Assembly: GCA_030592165.1 (NCBI GenBank)
Contig: JAUVKC010000021.1
Span: 1 to 12,532, forward strand
Reading direction: 5' to 3'
Source: Candidatus Buchananbacteria bacterium
Lineage (GTDB): Bacteria > Patescibacteriota > Patescibacteriia > CAIXNZ01
DNA length: 12,532 nucleotides
In this document: in pieces, positions 7,418 through 12,532 of the stretch
Layout: each line of letters opens with the position of its first letter
Numbering within the stretch: position 1 is the stretch's first letter
The notes under the pieces: generated by a model
Databases searched by the model: none
Told to the model about the DNA's origin: nothing
The model's input: only the letters and a program-made list of their open reading frames with translations
Made by a program: the position numbers and the translations under genes

Positions 7418-7443
7418 TAACTTACTTACCGATCGGTAAGTTA
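7418..7443. promoter_or_regulatory. TetR-type operator with two nested palindromes
   Basis: A perfect 18-bp palindrome, ACTTACCGATCGGTAAGT, occupies 7424-7441. It overlaps a second inverted repeat, TAACTTAC (7418-7425) with GTAAGTTA (7436-7443). TTACCGnnCGGTAA-type sites are typical for TetR repressors. The site begins about 7 nt downstream of the -10 box and covers the expected start point, the classic position for autorepression. The two overlapping registers could allow binding of two dimers. Confidence 0.85.
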
Positions 7444-7448
7444 TTTTA

Positions 7449-7476
7449 AGTATACCAGATGGATACACATTGTCAA
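7449..7476 (-). promoter_or_regulatory. Sigma70-type promoter of the tetR operon
   Basis: On the minus strand, TTGACA (7471-7476) and TATACT (7449-7454) are separated by 16 nt. Both boxes are at or within one base of consensus. The expected start at about 7442 falls at the edge of the TetR operator, and the tetR ATG follows about 45 nt later. No other promoter of this quality is evident downstream to the end of the ABC genes. Confidence 0.8.
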
Positions 7477-7484
7477 GCTATACT

Positions 7485-7507
7485 AAAAAAAGCCCCCTAA
7501 AGGACTT
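7485..7507 (-). terminator. Intrinsic terminator upstream of the tetR promoter
   Basis: Read on the minus strand, AAGTCC and GGGCTT form a 6-bp stem (one G-T pair) around a short loop, followed by seven T residues. It would stop transcription arriving from the nuclease module just before the tetR promoter, whose -35 box begins only a few bases further on. Confidence 0.65.
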
Positions 7508-7550
7508 ATTTAGCTTTTGAATTATAATATAATTTACAATGGATTGAAAT

Positions 7551-7626
7551 CAAAAAAGACCCACTCTATACCCGCCGAAGTCCTACGAAGCTTTAGAGTA
7601 GGAGGACGAATGAGGGTCAGGTCTTC
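7551..7626 (-). terminator. Terminator-like inverted repeat with a palindromic element in its loop
   Basis: On the minus strand AAGACC (7620-7625) can pair with GGTCTT (7556-7561), and the second arm runs into six T residues, as in an intrinsic terminator. A GACCC/GGGTC pairing (arms at 7558-7562 and 7614-7618) is an alternative. The loop is unusually long, about 58 nt, and contains the 23-bp palindromic element at 7581-7603 plus a GACTTCGGCGGG motif. A compact terminator with a similar T-run arm exists at 11198-11229, which suggests that this one was split by an insertion. It lies downstream of the DUF2779-type gene and its repeat. Confidence 0.5.
7581..7603. repeat. Short palindromic element, intergenic copy
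   Basis: TCCTAC and GTAGGA arms enclose an AAGCTT-containing centre. It aligns without gaps to the 23-nt palindrome inside dnaX (12326-12348) with four differences. Two of those differences occupy paired positions 5 and 19 and are compensatory (C:G becomes A:T), so the outer stem is preserved. Confidence 0.75.
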
Positions 7627-7647
7627 CTCGATAAAAAAGTCTTGTGG

Positions 7648-7866
7648 CTCGCCTACACAAATGCAAAGAGCTGGCCTGAGCCAGCCGTAGCTCGCCGAAC
7701 ATAAATAAAAAATATCTCGCCTACACAAAATTGCTTCGGAGAGCGAAGGCTGGCCACTCCAGTTCAGAACCACACAGATTAAAGAACCTTAGTTTTTTTT
7801 GAGGGCGTTTTACACTGTCTCATTTAGGCACTCGGGTCAGAATATTTAAGCACGAAGTGAAACAAA
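7648..7866. repeat. Dispersed ~220-bp repeat, copy 2
   Basis: This is the same-orientation partner of the repeat at 1-220. The GCTGGC-CTGA-GCCAGC hairpin (7670-7685) is identical and the CTTCG-N5-CGAAG hairpin keeps its stem with a changed loop base. The long inverted repeat at the far end is degraded here. It lies just past the stop of the DUF2779-type gene, so both copies occupy the 3' end of a transcription unit. A frame that is open on the minus strand across it (start GTG here, ATG in copy 1) is probably not a gene: all four base differences between the copies within it change the amino acid. Confidence 0.85.
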
Positions 7867-7883
7867 TAAAACATTATATAGAA

Positions 7884-9113
7884 TTATATTTTTCCCAGTT
7901 TCCTTAATATCTCAACCATAGCCAACGTATCCAACTCACAATATTTCAACATATTCTTAGCCAGACTATTACGCTCGGCTTTTTTAACTGATTCATCAAT
8001 CAAGGTCAACCAGCTTTGTGAGGCAGTTCCGCCTTCTTGTATTTCTAAGTCTTTATAAGACAAGCTCGGTACTAATACAGGCAAGACTTTTTTAAGTGAA
8101 GCACTGCCATGAAAATCTTTATGTACATAATAACCTTTTTTAAATACATCCATTAAATCATACATAGAATCATTAATATCCTGCATAAATTCAGTATACT
8201 CAGGAACTCTGCCAGCCATTTCGCTATTACAGCCTTTTTCAAAAGAAGCATTCCATGAAACAAATGTGCCATTATTATTTTTGACAAACCCTTTTAAAGC
8301 TTTTAATAAATCCTTAGTTGGATCTTTACCTTCTTGAGCTAAAAACTCATAATGTTTTAATTTTAAGCCTTCTGCTTCTTGTACATGTAAAGAAAACTGA
8401 AAAACAATTCGCTGATATGGCTTATAACCGTCAAACATTGGGATAGCTGGACTAAAAGTTTCGTAATCCAGAAAATACAATGGGTACTTTAACTTATCTA
8501 GCTCGTTTTTTATGTTTTCTTTTTCAATATGAACCTCATTTTGCTTAACTACTTTATGATGACGAATTGATTTAAGGTTTGTTAAAAAATCCTCAGGGAT
8601 ATCTTTTATTTCTAAAATACCCTGATCCAATAATAAATTTAATTTATCTTCACGTAAACTGCCAGCTATATTATAAATTGAATGTTCAGGAATATGTTTC
8701 CAGCAGTGATTAATAAAACTGCATTCATAAGGTCGACGACATTGTTTTAAAATTCTGATCTGCGGTTCATCCTTAGCAGTAATCAATTCTAAAGCTTTTT
8801 CAATATCAAGCTGTACTCCACTAATCACATTTTTAACTTCCTGAGTTACTTCTTCAATTTTAATTAGTTTTTTAGGATCAATTTTGCCTTTGCGTACATA
8901 CTGATTATTAACATGAACCAAATGCAGTTTGCCGATTTCATAACCAGCACCTTCAAAACATATTTTCTGAAACGCCAAATCAATAATATGAATATCTTTT
9001 AACTTCGTAAATGTCCCATTTTTTTGTTTCTGAATTAAAAGAAAAGACATCTGCCATGCAGTATGATTTATTTGCCATAGCAGTAGCTTGAAACAATACC
9101 TTTTTATCTTCAT
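7884..9113 (-). CDS. DUF2779-type nuclease, C-terminal part (frameshifted): Fe-S cysteines plus DEDD exonuclease domain
   Basis: This is the larger piece of a split gene. The first ~38 residues of the open frame are an out-of-frame reading of the same DNA that encodes the N-terminal piece; genuine family sequence begins at DIHIIDLAFQK, near base 8996. Three cysteines in CRRPYECSFINHC (Cys125, Cys131, Cys137) resemble the C-terminal cysteines of Cas4/AddB-type iron-sulfur nucleases, with the fourth being Cys13 of the N-terminal piece. The C-terminal half is an RNase H-fold DEDD-type exonuclease: LDYETF (Asp216, Glu218), FVSWNASFE (284-292), YDLMDVF (318-324) and YCELDTLAM (Asp395). Such proteins are predicted DNA or RNA exonucleases. 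It closes a two-gene unit with the DUF262 protein. Confidence 0.8.
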   Translation of the reverse strand: MKIKRYCFKLLLWQINHTAWQMSFLLIQKQKNGTFTKLKDIHIIDLAFQKICFEGAGYEIGKLHLVHVNNQYVRKGKIDPKKLIKIEEVTQEVKNVISGVQLDIEKALELITAKDEPQIRILKQCRRPYECSFINHCWKHIPEHSIYNIAGSLREDKLNLLLDQGILEIKDIPEDFLTNLKSIRHHKVVKQNEVHIEKENIKNELDKLKYPLYFLDYETFSPAIPMFDGYKPYQRIVFQFSLHVQEAEGLKLKHYEFLAQEGKDPTKDLLKALKGFVKNNNGTFVSWNASFEKGCNSEMAGRVPEYTEFMQDINDSMYDLMDVFKKGYYVHKDFHGSASLKKVLPVLVPSLSYKDLEIQEGGTASQSWLTLIDESVKKAERNSLAKNMLKYCELDTLAMVEILRKLGKI

Positions 9114-9336
9114 TGATTAATTCTTTTGTATGTTTTTCAGCCTTATCATATAATCCTTCAACATCAACGCCCTTGGGAAATAATTTTTTGGCATAATCCT
9201 CAACTTCATAACCTTCATCAAAAATACGCTGTAATGATGCGTCAACTTCCTCAGGTAATAATTCTCTTCTGAATTTATATAACCAAAGATATTTATAGCA
9301 TTGAATGTATTTTAAAAATTGTGATTTTGAAATCAT
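8980..9336 (-). CDS. DUF2779-type nuclease, N-terminal part (frameshifted): Cas4-like PD-(D/E)XK domain
   Basis: The 118-residue piece holds the start of a Cas4/RecB-like nuclease: QCYKYLWLYK with the likely cluster ligand Cys13, then the PD-(D/E)XK active-site elements ADVF (catalytic Asp) and WDIYEVK (Glu and Lys). Right after YEVK the frame runs into RYSYY and a TGA, while the +1 frame continues with family-like sequence. In relatives I remember, YEVK is followed by a short SST-type stretch before the region matching DIHIIDLAFQ, so a small deletion near the A-run at about 8995-9003 is the likely lesion. The start has a good Shine-Dalgarno sequence, AAAGGAG, 11 nt upstream. The intact protein would be about 490 residues. 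Programmed frameshifting or an assembly error are alternatives. Confidence 0.8.
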   Translation of the reverse strand: MISKSQFLKYIQCYKYLWLYKFRRELLPEEVDASLQRIFDEGYEVEDYAKKLFPKGVDVEGLYDKAEKHTKELINEDKKVLFQATAMANKSYCMADVFSFNSETKKWDIYEVKRYSYY

Positions 9337-9347
9337 AGATATTCAAA

Positions 9348-9354
9348 CTCCTTT
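9348..9354 (-). promoter_or_regulatory. Ribosome-binding site of the DUF2779-type gene, overlapping the previous stop
   Basis: AAAGGAG on the minus strand lies 11 nt before the ATG at 9336 and overlaps the TAA stop of the DUF262 gene. It is one of the few clear Shine-Dalgarno sequences in the window and implies coupled translation of the two nuclease genes. Confidence 0.75.
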
Positions 9355-11104
9355 AACCATTTAATAATACTTGATTTAATTTATTTCTAATTAACTTTTC
9401 TCTCTCCTCATAAAATTCAACAAAATTATTAAATTCTAGAGATATATTTTCTGGGATATAATTCTTTCTCATATATTCTTTTTTCTCATCCTCACTTTTA
9501 TATATTTCATTAAACCAATTCTCGAATTCTTTATCAGATTTTTCAATATTCGGTAGCCCTTCTAATAATTGTATATTGCCAATAAAATTAACTTTTTCAA
9601 AATAAATAGATTGTTCTTCATTGTTAGTAATACCATTCTTGATTAAATATTTTTTATTAAATAAACTCTTAGGAAATATATGATCTTGATGGAACGTGTT
9701 TTTTAAATCTAAATTTGGATATATTAATGATAACACTGAAAACGTATAACTCTGTCCATATTTATATGAAAGTAAATTATCAATATCATCATCAGTAAAA
9801 ATAATTGATTTATTTGATCCTTTAAATTGTTTTTCAATTTCTTCATATGGAAAGTTCTTATGATTTTTCTGCAATATTGTTCTTAAGTTTTTTAAAACAC
9901 TATCTGATTGCCCACCAAAAGCTCTTTTTAATAGTGAAATTGTTAGCCACCGCTTAATTGTTTTTCTATCTTCAGAATATTCATTTGATAAACAAAAATT
10001 ACTTGGATTACCTTTTTTAAAAATATAATATGCGATTGGAATAACAGCATTATTAGATGTAAGTGTTTGATAATTAAACCCATAACTTGAAATAAGTTTA
10101 ACAGCCATTTTTAAAGCGATTTTAATATCATCCCAGTTTTTTTCAATTTTATCCATATTGTTGGAATCAAAATTATCAACTTTAAAAGCAATATCATTAA
10201 TGTCAGATAAAACCAAGCTACTCTTTAATACGAAATCCTTATCAAATTTAAATTCATCGCCAAGACTATTTAAATCATCAACAAGAAAATTTATTTCTTC
10301 TCGTGCGTCTTTTTTATCCCATTGAGCTGTAGCAATTGATAGCAATAAATCAGAATAACTTAATTTAGTACCACCGCTATTAACTCTTATAAAAATATTT
10401 AAAACTTTATCAAGTTCTTGTGAGACTTCCAAATAATAATTTATTACTTGTTTTTTATTAATTATTTCATAAAGGTTAGACAAACATTGTTCGGCATATT
10501 CACTTTGAAGCAGATTATTATCTCTTAATAATTTAATAACATCTCTTAAATTTTCAAATTCCATAACTTTACCAACTTCAAACCAAAAGTTATTATCATC
10601 ATTTTGTTCAGCTTCTTGTTCTGTTAAAAATCTAAAATCATATAATTGATCAAATTCGTTTGATTTTGACAGTAAGTTTAAATAAAATTTTCGAATTGGG
10701 AATGCTTCATCATTAGCCCAATACATTCTTGGTATTTTATAGGCATATGTACCTTTAAGAGCAAGATATAATGCTGTAAATCTTTGTTGGCCGTCTAAAA
10801 TAGCAGTAATATCGTCTTCACCAGTTAAATTAGCCTTAGGGTTATGAGTGTTATTTTTCTCATGGTAATTTCGTATGAATTCATAAAACTTAAAATCTTT
10901 CAGCCTATCTTTCTCCAGATCCCAAAACAAAAAAGTGCCGATTGGATAATCACGCATCAAGGAATCAAATAGTTTAATTATTTGATCAGGGGTCCAAACA
11001 AATTCTCTTTGAATGGCAGGCAAAACATAATTATTTTTATGAACTGATTCAATCGCTTCTTTTATAGTTATTGGTGTTTGAAAAGCAGATGTTTTTCTTT
11101 CCAT
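9353..11104 (-). CDS. DUF262/DUF1524 protein, GmrSD-like modification-dependent nuclease
   Basis: The 583-residue protein has the two-domain layout of GmrSD/type IV restriction enzymes. The N-terminal DUF262 (ParB/Srx-like NTPase-nuclease fold) shows LPAIQREFVWTPDQI (28-42), DYPIGTFLFW (52-61), the hallmark ILDGQQRFTALYLAL (102-116) and FIRVNSGGTKLSYSDLLLS (238-256). The C-terminal DUF1524 carries the HNH-type motif HQDHIFPKS (472-480) with a following GNIQLL block. Characterised relatives cleave phage DNA bearing modified bases, or guard phosphorothioate-modified hosts (SspE); DUF262 proteins also occur in many defence clusters. No partner methylase or dnd/ssp gene is in the window. It is the first gene after a promoter and is coupled to the downstream Cas4-like/DEDD nuclease. 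Both active sites look intact, so this gene should be functional. Confidence 0.93.
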   Translation of the reverse strand: MERKTSAFQTPITIKEAIESVHKNNYVLPAIQREFVWTPDQIIKLFDSLMRDYPIGTFLFWDLEKDRLKDFKFYEFIRNYHEKNNTHNPKANLTGEDDITAILDGQQRFTALYLALKGTYAYKIPRMYWANDEAFPIRKFYLNLLSKSNEFDQLYDFRFLTEQEAEQNDDNNFWFEVGKVMEFENLRDVIKLLRDNNLLQSEYAEQCLSNLYEIINKKQVINYYLEVSQELDKVLNIFIRVNSGGTKLSYSDLLLSIATAQWDKKDAREEINFLVDDLNSLGDEFKFDKDFVLKSSLVLSDINDIAFKVDNFDSNNMDKIEKNWDDIKIALKMAVKLISSYGFNYQTLTSNNAVIPIAYYIFKKGNPSNFCLSNEYSEDRKTIKRWLTISLLKRAFGGQSDSVLKNLRTILQKNHKNFPYEEIEKQFKGSNKSIIFTDDDIDNLLSYKYGQSYTFSVLSLIYPNLDLKNTFHQDHIFPKSLFNKKYLIKNGITNNEEQSIYFEKVNFIGNIQLLEGLPNIEKSDKEFENWFNEIYKSEDEKKEYMRKNYIPENISLEFNNFVEFYEEREKLIRNKLNQVLLNG

Positions 11105-11157
11105 AGTAAATTTAATTTATTTAATAAAAAAATTTTTGAATAAGTGAATTTGTTTTC

Positions 11158-11186
11158 ATTTTACCCTTATTATAGCTTAGAGTCAA
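11158..11186 (-). promoter_or_regulatory. Sigma70-type promoter of the nuclease module
   Basis: On the minus strand TTGACT (11181-11186) and TAAAAT (11158-11163) are spaced by 17 nt. The predicted start is about 47 nt before the DUF262 ATG. It follows directly after an intrinsic terminator, as expected for an independent transcription unit. No operator-like palindrome is seen at the start site. Confidence 0.65.
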
Positions 11187-11197
11187 TTTAAATAAAA

Positions 11198-11229
11198 ATC
11201 AAAAAAGACCCGCTCGGATCCTTTTTGAT
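11198..11229 (-). terminator. Intrinsic terminator after the dnaX-tRNA-82 aa unit
   Basis: On the minus strand AAAAAGGATCC pairs with GGGTCTTTTTT around a GAGC tetraloop, with ATC/GAT extending the base. One G-T pair is allowed only on this strand, and the T-run follows the second arm, so it works on minus-strand transcripts. It separates the dnaX-side genes from the nuclease promoter. Confidence 0.8.
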
Positions 11230-11274
11230 AATAAATTTTTAACATTCTTAAGAATACCAATTAGTGTGCGAATT

Positions 11275-11523
11275 TCACCTCGATATCTCGTCAATTCTCT
11301 TTTTTTGTGTTTTATTTAAAATTAACTTAGCAGTTCCTATCTCAATATGATATCCTTCGTCATCATTAATCATTGATGCCTTTATTGATGGCCAATCTGA
11401 ATTAGAGATAGAATGATACTTATCATTTTCATCAATTATATCAAAGCCATCTCTGCTTTTATCTTCCCCCTGATAAATTTCCTTTACTTTTATTGATTTT
11501 ATACCAAAATTATCAGATGCCAT
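11275..11523 (-). CDS. Hypothetical protein, 82 aa
   Basis: This is a small acidic protein with no membrane segment or recognisable motif. Its composition (alternating charged and hydrophobic stretches such as SIKVKEIYQ and YHIEIGTAKLILN) suggests a compact beta-rich fold. It lies between tRNA-Gln (about 58 nt upstream) and an intrinsic terminator 46 nt downstream. No Shine-Dalgarno sequence precedes the ATG; the leader is A/T-only sequence. It may be co-transcribed with dnaX and the tRNA. Codon use looks like that of its neighbours and the frame is clean, so a real gene is more likely than not. Function unknown. Confidence 0.6.
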   Translation of the reverse strand: MASDNFGIKSIKVKEIYQGEDKSRDGFDIIDENDKYHSISNSDWPSIKASMINDDEGYHIEIGTAKLILNKTQKKRIDEISR

Positions 11524-11556
11524 AAAAATAATTTTTTAATAATTAGTACTCACTAG

Positions 11557-11586
11557 GGTCTTCCCCGATAAAAAGTTCTTTTGGCT
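11557..11586. repeat. Partial repeat at the tRNA 3' flank
   Basis: About 30 bases here match 7620-7649 closely (GGTCTTCC, then CGATAAAAA, GT, CTT and TGGCT, with three or four differences including small indels). In the other location this segment joins the terminator-like arm to the ~220-bp repeat. Here it overlaps the CCA end of tRNA-Gln. Confidence 0.55.
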
Positions 11587-11656
11587 GGGCTGGTAGGATT
11601 CGAACCCACGCATACCTGGACCAGAACCAGGTGCCTTACCGCTTGGCTACAGCCCA
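11582..11656 (-). tRNA. tRNA-Gln, anticodon CUG, CCA encoded
   Basis: A complete cloverleaf can be folded: a perfect 7-bp acceptor stem TGGGCTG/CAGCCCA, a D arm GCC/GGC, an anticodon stem CCTGG/CCAGG with loop TTCTGGT (anticodon at 11622-11624, reading CAG), and a T arm GTGGG-TTCGAAT-CCTAC. The discriminator base is G and CCA is encoded. The body closely resembles typical bacterial tRNA-Gln. It begins 5 nt after the dnaX stop codon on the same strand, so it is likely cut from a dnaX-led transcript. Confidence 0.96.
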
Positions 11657-11661
11657 TAATT

Positions 11662-12532
11662 TTACTCTACCACCTTCCCCTTAAACGTCTTAACCAAATT
11701 ATCAATTAAATCTTGTTGTTCATTTGATGTTTCAGTTGCGGGCAGTTCATCAACAAATTCAACTTCATCTTCTTGTGTTTGTTCACTTATAAAATCACTT
11801 TTATGATCACTAGCTAATAAAGTACCATCAACAGCTAAATTTGTTTTGAAAAAATCACTCAAATTTGATTCTAGCATTTCTCTTACTTTAGCCTGATTAA
11901 CTCTTTGCTGATGAAAATCATATTTAAAACCGATTTTTAAAACATTATCATTCATTTCTAAAGGTTCAGATACTTTTAAAATAAAAACAAGCGACGCATT
12001 ATGCTTTTGCAATTCAACCAAAAAATCACGCCATTTATTTTTCACTTCATCTATGGTAATTTTAACATTTTTAGATGTTTTTAAAGTGGCTTTATCTGAG
12101 CCACTTTTTTCCTCTTCTTTAATTTCACTTTCAACAACCTGAATAGGCGGACTTTCTGGGGGTAAAGTTTCAGACTCAATTACTGGAACATCCTTTTTAA
12201 CCGAAGGTGGACTTTCCTGCTGGACGGGTTTAGCTGGTTCAGGATTATTTTGATTATTACTACCACCACCACTCCCCCTATCCTCTTTATCATCTTCTTC
12301 GTCTACTTCCTTTATTTCTTTCATGTCCTCCGAAGCTTCAGCGGAGGAGGATACTTCCTTCTTCGTATTACAATACTCAATTACAGCGAGTTCCAAAGGA
12401 AGCTGAGGGATAACTGCGGTTTTACTATCAAGTTTCTTTTGTGAAAATAAGTTTATCAAATTAACTAAATCAGTAACTGCAAACTTACCACTTAAATCTA
12501 TAATGGCTTTTTCAATTTCTTCATCAAGATCA
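11662..12532 (-). CDS. dnaX: DNA polymerase III subunit gamma/tau, C-terminal part (5' end outside window)
   Basis: The frame is open to the window edge, so the AAA+ ATPase domain lies beyond base 12532. The visible part begins in the collar region (LSGKFAVTDLVNLINLFS), followed by the typical PQLPLELAVIEYC end of domain III. A long, acidic, proline-rich linker comes next (EDKEDRGSGGG, PEPAKPVQQ, SPPSVKK). Last is a folded C-terminal domain from about IDEVKNKWRDFLVEL to the end, resembling the tau-specific domain that contacts the polymerase and helicase. DnaX assembles the clamp loader at the replication fork. The TTG codon at 12459 is internal, not a start. The linker contains an in-frame palindromic element encoding SSSAEASED. 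A tRNA-Gln gene follows after 5 nt. Confidence 0.88.
   Translation of the reverse strand, partial: DLDEEIEKAIIDLSGKFAVTDLVNLINLFSQKKLDSKTAVIPQLPLELAVIEYCNTKKEVSSSAEASEDMKEIKEVDEEDDKEDRGSGGGSNNQNNPEPAKPVQQESPPSVKKDVPVIESETLPPESPPIQVVESEIKEEEKSGSDKATLKTSKNVKITIDEVKNKWRDFLVELQKHNASLVFILKVSEPLEMNDNVLKIGFKYDFHQQRVNQAKVREMLESNLSDFFKTNLAVDGTLLASDHKSDFISEQTQEDEVEFVDELPATETSNEQQDLIDNLVKTFKGKVVE
12326..12348. repeat. Short palindromic element inside dnaX
   Basis: The arms TCCTCCG and CGGAGGA flank an AAGCTT-containing centre. On the minus strand it encodes Ser-Ser-Ala-Glu-Ala-Ser-Glu-Asp-like residues in the DnaX linker without breaking the frame. A diverged copy with preserved outer pairing lies in non-coding DNA at 7581-7603. 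Confidence 0.75.

Noticed and set aside
7534..7773. 79-aa open frame on the minus strand across the repeat and terminator region
   Set aside because: It is built from repeat copy 2 plus the terminator-like inverted repeat and palindrome. In the part shared with copy 1 all four base differences change the amino acid, while hairpin stems are kept, so it looks like a chance open frame in a structured repeat.
11582..11656. Duplicated tRNA 3' end (attachment site) marking an integrated island
   Set aside because: I looked for a second copy of the T-arm and acceptor sequence in the window and found none, so integration at the tRNA remains only a possibility.
12250..12444. 64-aa plus-strand open frame rich in Thr, Ile and Phe
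   Set aside because: It is the antisense reading of the low-complexity acidic linker of dnaX.
12457..12459. TTG at 12459 as the start of the dnaX reading frame
   Set aside because: The frame continues upstream to the window edge with convincing DnaX collar sequence, so the TTG is an internal leucine codon.
1..12532. CRISPR array
   Set aside because: No series of regularly spaced short repeats is present. The Cas4-like domain belongs to a DUF2779-type protein with a DEDD domain and not to a cas operon.

Overview
The window is AT-rich (roughly 30% G+C by eye), compactly coded and carries every supported gene on the minus strand. Stop codons and reading frames fit the standard bacterial code, most genes lack a clear Shine-Dalgarno sequence, and a small palindromic element is read in frame inside dnaX as an SSAEASED-type peptide. 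That combination suggests a Patescibacteria / Candidate Phyla Radiation genome. This is an inference; no marker gene in the window fixes the taxon.

Reading in the direction of transcription (high to low coordinates), the window opens with the 3' part of dnaX (clamp-loader tau/gamma), followed 5 nt later by tRNA-Gln(CUG) with an encoded CCA end. Next come a small unknown protein (82 aa) and an intrinsic terminator. A fresh sigma70-type promoter then drives two nuclease genes. The first is a DUF262/DUF1524 (GmrSD-like) protein with DGQQR and HxDHIFP motifs. The second is a Cas4-like PD-(D/E)XK plus DEDD exonuclease (DUF2779-type) whose frame is broken near its YEVK motif. Their position behind a tRNA, and the families involved, point to a small anti-mobile-element (defence) module that may be inactivated.

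About 480 nt of non-coding DNA separates this module from the next operon. It holds one copy of a ~220-bp dispersed repeat, a terminator-like structure whose loop contains a palindromic element, a second intrinsic terminator, and a textbook promoter (TTGACA-N16-TATACT) followed at once by a TetR-type palindromic operator.

That promoter appears to start a seven-kilobase, tightly packed operon: a TetR/AcrR repressor, a family-2 glycosyltransferase, a radical SAM enzyme with extra cysteines, a small cysteine-rich membrane protein, a cis-prenyltransferase (UppS family), a CrtC/AttH lipocalin-like protein, and a MacB/LolCDE-type ABC permease and ATPase. Taken together this reads as an autoregulated pathway for building or modifying a polyprenyl- or lipid-linked molecule and exporting or extracting it. 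No single gene fixes the product, and I know of no described system with this exact set. A second copy of the ~220-bp repeat lies directly after the operon, so the operon is framed by direct repeats.
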